Shown: piece by piece, positions 1-8,023 of the stretch
How the letters are laid out: every line of letters starts with the position of its first letter
How positions within the stretch are numbered: the stretch's first letter is position 1
Assembly: GCF_030123365.1 (NCBI RefSeq)
Contig: NZ_CP126107.1
Coordinates: 5,321,501 to 5,385,500, forward strand
DNA length: 64,000 bases
Source: Neobacillus sp. SuZ13
GTDB taxonomy: Bacteria; Bacillota; Bacilli; Bacillales; Cytobacillaceae
Direction: 5' to 3'
The notes under the pieces: generated by a model
What the model saw: only the letters and a program-made list of their open reading frames with translations
Databases searched by the model: none
Told to the model about the DNA's origin: nothing
Translations under genes and position numbers: made by a program

Positions 1-69
1 TTCTTTTATCAATCTTCTTGTAAGATGGGAACCAATAAATCCAGCTCCTCCAGTTACGATTATTTTCAA
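1..69 (-). CDS. NAD-dependent epimerase/dehydratase, N-terminal fragment
   Basis: Only the first 23 codons lie in the window; the gene runs off the left edge. The start is a TTG at position 69 preceded by a GAGGTG ribosome binding site. The translated N-terminus (KIIVTGGAGFIGSHLTRRLI) carries the Rossmann-fold GGxGFIGSH dinucleotide-binding motif of the extended SDR family, which includes UDP-sugar 4-epimerases and dehydratases. The family is clear from the motif; the substrate cannot be told from this fragment. Confidence 0.8.
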   Translation of the reverse strand, partial: MKIIVTGGAGFIGSHLTRRLIKE

Positions 70-120
70 TCAAAAACACCTCTAAATAATTCATTAAGTC
101 CTATTCTCTCATATACAAGA

Positions 121-160
121 AAAAAGGAAAAACCTTGCACATCTAGAACAAGGTTTTTCC
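121..160 (-). terminator. Intrinsic terminator
   Basis: Perfect 12-bp inverted repeat (GGAAAAACCTTG at 126-137, CAAGGTTTTTCC at 149-160) with an 11-nt loop. It follows the stop of the lipoprotein gene on the minus strand and separates it from the epimerase gene. Confidence 0.8.
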
Positions 161-166
161 TCTGCA

Positions 167-1345
167 TTATTTCGCTTTTTCTACGATTGTATTCAGAGTG
201 GAAATAAGTTCTTTCAATTGCGCTTCCCCAGCTGCTTTATCTTTCGCTTTTGCAGTTTCAACATATTTTTGTGCTTTTTCATTGAGTGATTTATAAGCAT
301 CTTCGCCTAGAAGGGTCTTGATATCTTCACCGATGATATCGATAAATAAAGCACCTTCTAAACCAGTAACAACGGCTTTATCATCTTTGCCAATAAGTTC
401 TTTACTTTCCTCATATTCACCCATCGCAATTTTTGCAAAGCCGCGAACAAATGCTTTATTTACAGCAGCTGGATCTAAAGCTTTTACATCTGATTCAAGT
501 GAAAATGATTTATCGATAAAGGCAGTTTCATCTGCAGCATTCTTACTGAAATATCCGTATAAAGATTGGAAGAATGCCCATCCTTCCGCCTGCTCAACTT
601 TAGCAAGTGCTGCGTCTTTTCCCGCTTCTGCTGCCGCTTTTGTCGCATATCCGTTTGGCAGAGCCCCAGTTGCAAGATAGAATGTTTTCATTAACGTTTT
701 ATCCACGACTTGTTTTCCTAAGTTAAAGCTAAGTAGATCATTATTTTTTACGGCCTCATCAATTTCGTTAAATCCGCCATCAATAACACTGACAAGGTTT
801 GTTCCATACGCTGCATCACGCTTTTCAACAGTTGTCTTTAGGATTGCATAATATTCTTTAGCTTCTTCTAGTTCACCATTCACTTCGTTAGTGTTACCCC
901 ATAGTTCTGTTACTTCTGTAAAATCGTGTTTAATTGATGTATAGAATACTTTTTGCATTAATTTATCAAAAATTTGTCTAACTACTACTTTATCCATAGC
1001 ACCGTCTTTACCGGCAGTAAGTGCTGTTGTGATTTTATCATCAATAGTATCTTCAAATTCTGCGTCTCGTTTTTTAACCAACTCTTTTAAATTTTCATTA
1101 TATAACGTTGTAACTTTATCAAAATCAACTTCTTTACCTTCTTTAGCTTTATCAAGCTCTGTTAATGCTTCTGTAAAAACATCAGCATACGCTGCATCTT
1201 CTTTTTCCTCAGCTTCTTTCTTCTCAGAAGCTTTTTCCTTGTTCTCCACTTTTGGTTTACTTTCTGTCTCTTCTGCTTTTCCGCAAGCCCCTAAAATTAA
1301 TGAAAGGGCTGCCATGGCTGCTAGCACTTTAAATCTAATCGACAT
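167..1345 (-). CDS. Fur-regulated secreted lipoprotein of unknown function
   Basis: A 392-residue protein with a type II signal peptide: basic N-terminus, hydrophobic stretch and lipobox LGAC near residue 21, so it should be lipid-anchored on the outer face of the membrane. After a Glu/Lys-rich linker (about 23-50) the protein is predicted almost all-helical and rich in Ala, Lys, Asp and Glu, with no GxHxxE imelysin motif and no haem-binding NEAT signature. The start has a GGGGGA site about 8 nt upstream. Two Fur boxes lie just upstream, one a perfect 7-1-7 match, so the gene should be induced by iron starvation. A role in iron or haem acquisition is inferred only from that regulation; I do not recognise the family. 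Confidence 0.8.
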   Translation of the reverse strand: MSIRFKVLAAMAALSLILGACGKAEETESKPKVENKEKASEKKEAEEKEDAAYADVFTEALTELDKAKEGKEVDFDKVTTLYNENLKELVKKRDAEFEDTIDDKITTALTAGKDGAMDKVVVRQIFDKLMQKVFYTSIKHDFTEVTELWGNTNEVNGELEEAKEYYAILKTTVEKRDAAYGTNLVSVIDGGFNEIDEAVKNNDLLSFNLGKQVVDKTLMKTFYLATGALPNGYATKAAAEAGKDAALAKVEQAEGWAFFQSLYGYFSKNAADETAFIDKSFSLESDVKALDPAAVNKAFVRGFAKIAMGEYEESKELIGKDDKAVVTGLEGALFIDIIGEDIKTLLGEDAYKSLNEKAQKYVETAKAKDKAAGEAQLKELISTLNTIVEKAK

Positions 1346-1390
1346 TTTGTTTTCCCCCGGTTTTGTTTTGTTTTGTTTTGTCGTTCTATT

Positions 1391-1440
1391 TGATAATGAT
1401 TATCATTCACATTTTTAATTATAGTAGAGAATGATTATCA
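1391..1440 (-). promoter_or_regulatory. Two Fur boxes upstream of the lipoprotein gene
   Basis: TGATAATGATTATCA at 1391-1405 is a perfect 15/15 match to the Bacillus 7-1-7 Fur consensus. A second, 13/15 copy (AGAGAATGATTATCA) lies at 1426-1440. They are 46-95 bp upstream of the lipoprotein start, where promoter occlusion by Fur is expected. Confidence 0.85.
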
Positions 1441-1603
1441 ATGTCAATGAAAATTAATATATGTAACAAAATATTCACTAATTTCAAAAGTAAAAAACGA
1501 TCACCCATCCACAAGATGGTTCCATATTTTATTTCAAAAGCTCTGATGCAATGATGGGAAACCGATGGATGGACGATACACATTAATGAGGGATAGTACA
1601 AAC

Positions 1604-1626
1604 AAAAAAAGCCCTTAACAGGCTTC
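1604..1626 (-). terminator. Intrinsic terminator after the DUF1259 gene
   Basis: AAGCC/GGCTT hairpin (1609-1613 with 1621-1625) followed on the minus strand by a run of T. It lies about 40 bp past the stop of the DUF1259 gene. The stem is short. Confidence 0.6.
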
Positions 1627-1665
1627 TTTAAGATAAGTGTAATTGTTATTTTTAAAAACCTACAA

Positions 1666-2538
1666 TTAAGAAGGCCTTACTACATCATTCGTAAGTACCT
1701 GTAACGCATCTCGAACAGCTAGTGCAAACCTTACTGGATTATCTATCTTTTCAAAATGAATATACATCAATCTCGGATTTTCAAATAGCCAGTGATTATG
1801 AAAAGCGGTCACAATGATATTGTGTTCACGGAGCCTGTCAATGAAGGGGTTAATCTCTTCTTGCAAAATAACTGTTTCCCCACTACAAAGTGCTCTACCA
1901 GATGAGGTTAAAGACTCAAACGTAAACATCTGAGGAATAGCTAGGAAAGACCTAGTTTGTCTCCCCAAAATTTGCGGCATAATATTTGTCCGTGATCTCA
2001 TAACCATACAAATCCCATTTTCAAACGTATGCATTCCGCCAAGGATTCTATGAAATTCTTCGCACAACTCCTCTGCTTGACTATTTACACGGGCTCTACC
2101 ATTTATAACCCTTCCCACATTTCGAGTAGTCAAAACTTCAAGAGCATTTCTAACTTTTCTTGCAAAAGAAAGTGGTTCATCGATTGATTCAAAATGGATA
2201 TACATCAAGCGTGGTTGATCAAACAGCCAATGATTATGAAGAGCCGTTACAATAATCCCGTTTGCCCGTAAACGGGAAATAAACGGATTAATCTCCTCTT
2301 GAAGAATAACAGTTTCCCCAAGACACAATGCTCTTCCTTCGCTATCAATATTCTCAAACGAAAATGCTTGTGGCACAAACATAAAAGATTCTGCTCTACG
2401 TCCCAACACAACTGGGTGGAGGTTTGTCCGAGATTTGGTCGCAGTACATACTCCATTAATGACAGATGGTGTAGCACCAAGGATATCAGCAAATTGCCTG
2501 CATAGATTAGTAGGCTGCATATTACTCATTTCATTCAT
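1666..2538 (-). CDS. Tandem DUF1259 (LppY/LpqO-type) protein
   Basis: A 290-residue protein made of two copies of the same ~130-residue domain (about 8-140 and 155-285). Each copy has the pattern NG(V/I)C, SRTN, LGR, SGRALC or EGRALC, GETVILQEEINPFI and TA(L/F)HNHWLF, ending in P(R)LMYIHFE. These are hallmarks of DUF1259, known from mycobacterial LppY and LpqO. The HNHW motif is a possible metal site. No signal peptide is visible, unlike the lipoprotein relatives, so it is probably cytoplasmic. The start has a GGGGAT site 8 nt away. It is a lone gene with its own terminator. No biochemical role can be assigned from the sequence. Confidence 0.8.
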   Translation of the reverse strand: MNEMSNMQPTNLCRQFADILGATPSVINGVCTATKSRTNLHPVVLGRRAESFMFVPQAFSFENIDSEGRALCLGETVILQEEINPFISRLRANGIIVTALHNHWLFDQPRLMYIHFESIDEPLSFARKVRNALEVLTTRNVGRVINGRARVNSQAEELCEEFHRILGGMHTFENGICMVMRSRTNIMPQILGRQTRSFLAIPQMFTFESLTSSGRALCSGETVILQEEINPFIDRLREHNIIVTAFHNHWLFENPRLMYIHFEKIDNPVRFALAVRDALQVLTNDVVRPS

Positions 2539-2778
2539 ATGATCATCCCCTAAAAAAAGTCTCTCTAGATAAAATTATGCAGAATAACTTTTTTGGACAG
2601 GGCTATATAGTAATTTTTATGAAAGTAGTGATGAAGGGAAAAGATGATTTGCTAGTTTCCCCAGTGAAACTTTTTTTCACTGTTATTACTTAGTTTGAAG
2701 GAAGACAAAAGGTTTCTCTAGACCCACTAGTAATTTTTATCCCATAATAAAAGTAGAGAAATGGCGGGGGATAGAAAT

Positions 2779-3648
2779 ATGAACGAACAGGGATATTTGG
2801 ATTTGAGAAGAGGAGAACGCGGAGCGATCATAAGCATCATCGCTTACATAATCTTATCTTCATTAAAATTATTAGTCGGTTTTATAGCTAACTCTGAAGC
2901 CTTAAAAGCAGACGGTTTAAATAATGTCACAGATATTATTGCGTCAATAGCCGTGCTGATTGGTCTTAAATTATCGCAGCGGCCGCCCGATGATGATCAT
3001 CCTTATGGGCACTGGAAAGCTGAAACAGTTGCGTCCATGGTCGCTTCATTTATTATGATTGCTGTGGGAATACAAGTAACATACGAAGCGATTTCAAGTC
3101 TATTTAATGGAAGGAATGAGACCCCAGATTTAGTTTCTGCATGGACCGGTCTCTTTTGTGCTTTGGTTATGTACTTGGTTTATCGATATAATAAAAAATT
3201 AGCTAGAGAAATTAATAGCCAATCTGTTATGGCAGCAGCAAAGGATAACCTCTCAGATGCCTGGGTCAGTGTCGGTACATTTATAGGTATCGTCGGTGCC
3301 CAGTTCAATCTTCCCTGGCTCGATCCGATTACGGCGATTATCGTTGGATTACTCATCTGTAAGACCGGCTGGGAGATTTTTAGGGATGCTTCCCATCATT
3401 TGACCGATGGATTTGACGAAAAACAAATAGAAACATATAGAGAAACGATCATTGATTGTCATGGGGTTAAAGGGGTTAAAGACATTAAAGCTCGGAATTA
3501 CGGTAATAACGTGGTAGTCGATATTGTGATTCTGGTAAATTCTGATTTAGATATTCGCGGAGCCCATGATATTGCCACCAAGGTGGAAAATGTATTAATA
3601 AAAGAACATCATGTCTATGATGTACATGTCCATGTTGAGCCAAATTAA
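2779..3648 (+). CDS. Cation diffusion facilitator (CDF) metal exporter, MneP/MneS-like
   Basis: A 289-residue CDF transporter that should export divalent metal, using proton antiport, across the cytoplasmic membrane. Six hydrophobic segments occupy about residues 10-205. The metal site DGLNNVTD in TM2 and the second Asp pair (KDNLSDAW) in TM5 are intact, and the HPYGHWKAET signature follows TM2. A cytoplasmic domain of about 80 residues ends with repeated His (DVHVHVEPN). The start at 2779 is preferred over an ATG at 2761 because GGGGGAT sits 7 nt upstream of it. The sequence resembles the Bacillus YeaB/YdfM (MneS/MneP) manganese exporters; manganese specificity is an inference. Confidence 0.88.
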   Translation: MNEQGYLDLRRGERGAIISIIAYIILSSLKLLVGFIANSEALKADGLNNVTDIIASIAVLIGLKLSQRPPDDDHPYGHWKAETVASMVASFIMIAVGIQVTYEAISSLFNGRNETPDLVSAWTGLFCALVMYLVYRYNKKLAREINSQSVMAAAKDNLSDAWVSVGTFIGIVGAQFNLPWLDPITAIIVGLLICKTGWEIFRDASHHLTDGFDEKQIETYRETIIDCHGVKGVKDIKARNYGNNVVVDIVILVNSDLDIRGAHDIATKVENVLIKEHHVYDVHVHVEPN

Positions 3649-3660
3649 ATTCACAACTAA

Positions 3661-3705
3661 AGAGAGAGTTAACCGCGACTTGGAAAAACTCTTTCTTTTT
3701 TTCTA
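3661..3705 (+). terminator. Probable terminator after the CDF gene
   Basis: An imperfect hairpin of AGAGAGTT-type and AACTCTTT arms followed by CTTTTTTTC. It lies 12 bp past the CDF stop codon. Confidence 0.5.
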
Positions 3706-3748
3706 AAGCTTTTTACCTTACTAGTGTTTTTCTTTTCTTGTATACACA

Positions 3749-4111
3749 TCAAACATGGGTACCCACTATACTTCCGATCCACGCAAAAAGAATACCTAAA
3801 AGAACGGATGTACTTACATAAAATACCGCATGTTTAATTTCCCTCTTCTGCAACATTTGGATTGTTTCATAACCGAAGGTTGAAAAGGTGGTATATGCTC
3901 CGAGAAAACCTGTTCCACCCAATAACCACAACCAATCGGGAATTCCCTCTCCTTGATGTACAACAGCCAAAAGCCCAAGTACAAACGAACCACTAATATT
4001 AATGATCCATGTAGCAAGTGGGAATTTGTATGTTGTCTTGCTCGTAATCCATTTCCCCAGCTGAAATCTTAAAATTGCACCAAATATTCCCCCAATACCT
4101 ACAAATAACAT
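3749..4111 (-). CDS. crcB: Fluoride channel CrcB, subunit 2
   Basis: A 120-residue four-helix membrane protein of the CrcB/Fluc family, which exports fluoride through dual-topology or heterodimeric channels. The family motifs are visible: GGIFGAILRF near the N-terminus, the ISGSFVLGLL segment (Asn/Ser pore region) and GFLGAYTTFSTFGYET, containing the TTFSTF phenylalanine box. Its start codon overlaps the stop of the upstream crcB, indicating translational coupling. Two adjacent divergent crcB genes are usual in Bacillus, where the products form a heterodimer. Confidence 0.92.
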   Translation of the reverse strand: MLFVGIGGIFGAILRFQLGKWITSKTTYKFPLATWIINISGSFVLGLLAVVHQGEGIPDWLWLLGGTGFLGAYTTFSTFGYETIQMLQKREIKHAVFYVSTSVLLGILFAWIGSIVGTHV

Positions 4112-4506
4112 TATCTCGCTCCTCTACTCCGTTGTTTTTCGGACTGAAACCCAGCCAATTTTGCACCAAACAAGGCCAGTGCGATTCCTCCTAAAGTGCT
4201 TAAAAGGACATAGAGCAAGGCCAAAATCGGCTGATGATTTTTAATTAAGTTCAATGTTTCAACGGAAAAGGTTGAAAACGTGGTAAAAGCACCTGTAAAT
4301 CCTGTTCCAATAGCTAATTTTAAATTCGGATTAATATCCCTGCGATTTACTGTAATGGTAAAAAACCACCCAAGAAATAAGCAACCCAACAGATTTATAG
4401 TCAAGGTACCGAATGGAAATCCATTGGTTGGAGATATCAATTTCCCTATCGAATAACGAAGGATCGCACCAAAAAAGCCGCCGATCCCAACTGCGAAAAT
4501 ATTCAT
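4111..4506 (-). CDS. crcB: Fluoride channel CrcB, subunit 1
   Basis: A 131-residue CrcB-family fluoride channel subunit, starting with GIGGFFGAILRYSIG and carrying GTLTINLLGCLFLGW and GFTGAFTTFSTFSVET. The ATG at 4506 has a clean AAGGAG site about 8 nt upstream. An in-frame extension to 4575 would run through the riboswitch expression platform and is rejected. The gene follows directly after the fluoride riboswitch and overlaps the second crcB by one base, so both are made together when fluoride rises. Confidence 0.92.
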   Translation of the reverse strand: MNIFAVGIGGFFGAILRYSIGKLISPTNGFPFGTLTINLLGCLFLGWFFTITVNRRDINPNLKLAIGTGFTGAFTTFSTFSVETLNLIKNHQPILALLYVLLSTLGGIALALFGAKLAGFQSEKQRSRGAR

Positions 4507-4547
4507 GCCAAACGACTCCTTACAAAATTTCCCTTTAAAACGAAACA

Positions 4548-4626
4548 GACTCCTACCAGTAATGCGTACGATCACTAGTAGGAGTCATTAGTCACAAAGA
4601 CAGTTTATGGCGAACTCCATCGCCTT
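4548..4626 (-). promoter_or_regulatory. Fluoride (crcB) riboswitch with terminator platform
   Basis: Read on the minus strand, GGCGATGGAGTTCGCC (4609-4624) followed by ATAAACTG and CTAATGACTCCTAC is the conserved core of the crcB-motif fluoride aptamer. The 3' part of the aptamer (ACTCCTACTAGT) can pair with a later ACTGGTAGGAGTC (4548-4560), forming a long hairpin followed by a T-rich tract. That is a classic transcription-terminator switch in front of the crcB pair. Confidence 0.93.
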
Positions 4627-4696
4627 TTGAATAGGATAATTATATAAGATACTTTCTATGAAAACAAATGAAAGTAATGGTTGTTAATTAATTAAA

Positions 4697-5500
4697 TTAT
4701 TTTTTCGAAAGCCCCTCCACATCTATAAACGGTGTAGCACCTCCTGTTACACTTGGCAGGTGCCCATCCCATTTTTCTAAAGCCTTCTCTTGGACTTCGA
4801 TTTGTTTTAATTGAATCAGTTCCTCGGTTACTTCTTGTTTTTTCAATCGTAACGCTTCTGCTTCTGCCCCAGCCTGAGCCACTTTCTGCTCGGCTTCGAT
4901 TTTGACTCGTTCAAGATCTCTTTTTGCACGTAACGCATTTTGTTCGGCGGTTTGTTTCGATTCAATCGCCTTATTAAACTCATCACTAAACGCAAATTCT
5001 TTAATATTAATATCTTCTAGAATCATATAATATTTTGTTAATTTACCAGCGAGCATATCCTTCACTTTCGCCGATACTTCTGGCCGTTTTGAGATTAATT
5101 CTTCAGCGGTATACTGGGCAGTAATCGCCTTCAGCGACTCCGCAATGGCCGGGTCAACGATTCGGGTGCGATAATCCAAGCCGATTTCTTGATAAAGCTT
5201 ATTCACTGCTTCTGGGTCAGCCGAATAGTTGACAGCCACCATCGCAGTGACCATTTGCAAATCCTTTGAGGCTGCTGTTTGTGAACTTTCTTCTTTTTGG
5301 ACTCGGACTTCAATCGGCTGTACGGTTTGAATAAATGGAATCTTAAAATGAAATCCTTCTGTTAAAATCGTCGGTTTAACGGCCCCTAATTGTAACAAAA
5401 CCCCTCGATATCCAGAATCCACGGTAGTACCAGAAAAAAAGCCAACCACGATAATCACCAGCGCCACAAGTCCGCTAATTATCGATTTCGTATAGTTCAT
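4697..5500 (-). CDS. SPFH/prohibitin-family membrane protein
   Basis: A 267-residue protein with one N-terminal membrane segment (about 6-25), then an SPFH domain (about 25-185) beginning VDSGYRGVLLQLGAV and ending in a long Ala/Glu/Lys-rich coiled coil (about 175-245). This is the layout of prohibitin and HflK/HflC-like scaffold proteins, which oligomerise at the membrane. ATG 5500 is preferred over GTG 5509 because the AAAGGGG site is 10 nt from the ATG and almost touches the GTG. No NfeD-type partner is adjacent, so the role is open. Confidence 0.85.
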   Translation of the reverse strand: MNYTKSIISGLVALVIIVVGFFSGTTVDSGYRGVLLQLGAVKPTILTEGFHFKIPFIQTVQPIEVRVQKEESSQTAASKDLQMVTAMVAVNYSADPEAVNKLYQEIGLDYRTRIVDPAIAESLKAITAQYTAEELISKRPEVSAKVKDMLAGKLTKYYMILEDINIKEFAFSDEFNKAIESKQTAEQNALRAKRDLERVKIEAEQKVAQAGAEAEALRLKKQEVTEELIQLKQIEVQEKALEKWDGHLPSVTGGATPFIDVEGLSKK

Positions 5501-5577
5501 TCTGATCACACCCCTTTAAAACACTTTATGAAAATAGCCTTAGATTTATACAGATGAAAACAGGAACGATCCCACTC

Positions 5578-6132
5578 TTAAAAAAGCTTCTCCACCAACT
5601 CGACAGAAGTGGGTCTGCTAAAATAGTAACCTTGCATTTTATGGCAGCCAATGCTGCATAAATAATGGTATTGCTCCGTGGTCTCGACACCTTCAGCAAC
5701 CACATTGATCCCCAGGTTTCTGCCCATGGCCACCAGTGCCCGGCAAATGGACTTTTGGTTTTTATATTCTAAACCCTGGATAAACGATTTATCAATCTTG
5801 ATCGTATTAAAAGGATATTGAACAAGATAACTTTTTGATGAATAACCAATCCCAAAATCATCAAGAATGATATCAACCCCATATTCCTGCAATTCTTGAA
5901 TTGTTTTCAAGGTTTTCTCGACATTTGTCATCGCAGTCCTTTCAGTTATTTCAATTTTTATTAGTTCAGGCAGTAAGTCATACCTTTCTAATGAATGTTT
6001 AATCGTTTCAATGAAGTCATCCTGATGGATTTGCCGAGCAGGAACATTAATCGATATATAAAAAGGCGGAAAATTTCTATCCAGCCATATTCGGCGCTGG
6101 CTGCAGACCGCTGCCAAAACCCAATTAATCCC
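5578..6132 (-). pseudogene. EAL-domain c-di-GMP phosphodiesterase remnant
   Basis: The open frame encodes the last ~185 residues of an EAL domain. Visible motifs are NVPARQ, IEITERTA, DDFGIGYSS, IKIDKSFI, VVAEGVET and MQGYYFSRP. The first part of the domain, including the ExL signature strand and the upstream GGDEF or PAS region usual in such proteins, is missing. An in-frame TAA sits at 6133-6135, right before GINWVLAAVCSQ, which matches the mid-domain IGEWVL..AC.Q segment. No ribosome binding site precedes TTG 6117. I call it a 5'-truncated relic. A separately folded fragment lacking the ExL Glu could not bind metal normally. Confidence 0.75.
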
Positions 6133-6371
6133 TTAAGATGTGAATATAAGTAAAATGTTCGAAAATTTCAGATAGTACTACTGAGGAATCTGACCTGTTT
6201 ATTAAACTGAGAAATAAAGCACAAACAATCTATCATTCGGTTTGAAAATTCAAATATTTCAGACCTTTTAGTGCTAATTTTATAATTCTTGCAGGCCATT
6301 TCTTTTCTATTAAACTCATTTACTTTAAGATTAAAGGGGATCTTATTATTTAAGTGAAAAGGGGAAAAAAC

Positions 6372-6761
6372 ATGATTTCCAAAATGGAACATACGGCCAT
6401 TATTGTTTCGGATATGGACCGGTCGATCGAATTTTATTCAAAAATCCTTGGATTTAACGTTCGCCTTCGGGGAGACAATGCGAATAGGGAGATGGCGTTT
6501 TTATATCTTGCGGCACAGCCCGATATGGAAATTGAGCTGATCCGTGATATTAATCCGGTTGGAGAATATGCAGAGAGTGGAATCGTGAATCATCTTGCAT
6601 TTACAGTCGAAGATATCACCTTGGCCATCCACCATTTCAAGGAAAAAGGAATTCATTTTACATCAGAAGAACCAAAGCCGACACTGGAGGGCGGACGTAT
6701 GATTTTATTCTATGGACCAGACCACGAGCTTCTACAACTTGTAGAACGGGTGAAATCTTAG
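6372..6761 (+). CDS. VOC-family (glyoxalase/bleomycin-resistance fold) protein
   Basis: A 129-residue single-domain vicinal oxygen chelate protein. Beta-alpha-beta modules start MEHTAIIVSDMDRSIEFYSKILGF and GIVNHLAFTVEDITLAIHHF. Candidate metal ligands are His in MEHTAI, Glu in IELI, His in VNHLAF and Glu in HELLQLVE. The ATG at 6372 has AAGGGG upstream; an upstream GTG at 6354 lacks a site. Family members include glyoxalase I, dioxygenases and drug-binding proteins, so the substrate is unknown. It is monocistronic. Confidence 0.85.
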   Translation: MISKMEHTAIIVSDMDRSIEFYSKILGFNVRLRGDNANREMAFLYLAAQPDMEIELIRDINPVGEYAESGIVNHLAFTVEDITLAIHHFKEKGIHFTSEEPKPTLEGGRMILFYGPDHELLQLVERVKS

Positions 6762-6860
6762 CAATTTTTATAAGAGCAATAAGCATTCCTCATGAAGAGT
6801 AGATGGCTTCCTTATCCCTTTTTGGATCGGCAACTAAATTTTATAAACATAATAATAAAA

Positions 6861-6888
6861 AGGGAGAAGTGATGAAGCACTTCTCCCT
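6861..6888 (-). terminator. Intrinsic terminator after corA
   Basis: Perfect 11-bp inverted repeat (AGGGAGAAGTG at 6861-6871, CACTTCTCCCT at 6878-6888), followed on the minus strand by TTTTTATTATT. It lies 20 bp past the corA stop. Confidence 0.85.
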
Positions 6889-6907
6889 GCAACCGATTAG
6901 TTGATAG

Positions 6908-7855
6908 TTACTTTTTAAATAACCAGCCTTTTTTGTAAAACCATAATATCATTACCGTAACGATAATCGCCATAACTCCTAGAGTGAAAAAATAGCCGTA
7001 TTTCCAATGTAACTCTGGCATATGATCAAAATTCATTCCGTACACTCCCACAATAAATGTAAGTGGCATAAAGATGGTTGTGATAACGGTAAGGGTCATC
7101 ATAATGGAGTTCATTCGATTGGATTGAATGGACATATAATTCTCCCTCATATCAGAAGTAACGTCTTGATTATTAGCAATCATATCCGTTAACTTCATCA
7201 AGTGATCATAGATATCGGAAAAATAATGGTGAATTTGCTTTGTTTCCTGAATCCGCTTCGAGTTTATCATCCGGTATAACAAATCTCTCATCGGAATGAT
7301 CGTTTTCCGCAAACGAATCAGATCTCTGCGAATCTCATAAACCTCTTCGATGATTTTTTTGCTGCTTGCTTCTCTCTCTTCATATTCATTTAGTTTGTCC
7401 TCAATTTGATGCAAAATCGGAAAATAGCAATCTACTAATTCATCAATAATACTATGAAGTACATATAACGGTCCAACCATTTCCAGTTCCTTACTTGCTA
7501 ATAATTTTTGCTTAGCCACGTCTATCGCCTCTTCCTTTTCCTTATGAAAAGAAACGACATAGTTTTCTCCAACAAAAACATCTATCTCCTCGCACCTTAT
7601 TGTTTTACTTAATGAATGTAAGATAAAGAATAGGACGCCATTATAATAATTCATATTGGGGCGCTGAAGAAAATGCAGACAATCTTCAATCGCCAAGGGA
7701 TGAAAGTGATAAAATTCACTTAACAACTTTGTTTCCTCATCAGTTGGTTCCTCAAAATCTACCCAATAAAATTTGAATCGATCTGACCTTAGGTCCTCCA
7801 GCTTTACATCTTTTATTAATTGGTTATCTTGTGTAATAGCATAGGTAAAAATCAT
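6908..7855 (-). CDS. corA: CorA-family magnesium/cobalt transporter
   Basis: A 315-residue CorA-type divalent cation channel. A large N-terminal cytoplasmic domain (about 1-250) is followed by two C-terminal membrane helices (about 255-275 and 288-308). The diagnostic selectivity loop YGMNF sits at the end of TM1 (VGVYGMNFDHMPELHW). The C-terminus is Lys-rich, as usual. The start ATG has a GAGGT site 7 nt upstream. No M-box riboswitch was seen upstream. It is a single gene with its own terminator. Confidence 0.93.
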   Translation of the reverse strand: MIFTYAITQDNQLIKDVKLEDLRSDRFKFYWVDFEEPTDEETKLLSEFYHFHPLAIEDCLHFLQRPNMNYYNGVLFFILHSLSKTIRCEEIDVFVGENYVVSFHKEKEEAIDVAKQKLLASKELEMVGPLYVLHSIIDELVDCYFPILHQIEDKLNEYEEREASSKKIIEEVYEIRRDLIRLRKTIIPMRDLLYRMINSKRIQETKQIHHYFSDIYDHLMKLTDMIANNQDVTSDMRENYMSIQSNRMNSIMMTLTVITTIFMPLTFIVGVYGMNFDHMPELHWKYGYFFTLGVMAIIVTVMILWFYKKGWLFKK

Positions 7856-7956
7856 TCATAAACCTCACTCACTTTATTCAAACTTAGGACGTGACTAGCA
7901 CGGGCATAATTCTAACCAGTAACATCCTCTCACAATTGCATTTATTTCCACATATA

Positions 7957-7992
7957 AAAAGGCAGAGAGATCAGACTTGCTCTCCGCCTTTC
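7957..7992 (-). terminator. Intrinsic terminator after the GntR gene cluster
   Basis: AAGGCGGAGAG/CTCTCTGCCTT hairpin (minus-strand reading, one G-U pair) followed by TTTTTATATG. It ends the transcript of the distal GntR gene. Confidence 0.75.
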
Positions 7993-8023
7993 TTTCAAAT
8001 GATAAACTCATCAGACCTGGACC

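Noticed and set aside
2608..2740. Direct repeat TAGTAATTTTTAT at 2608-2620 and 2728-2740
   Set aside because: A 13-bp AT-rich match in an AT-rich intergenic region; no further structure, so probably chance.
4507..4575. N-terminal extension of the first crcB
   Set aside because: It would translate the riboswitch terminator stem; ATG 4506 has the AAGGAG site.
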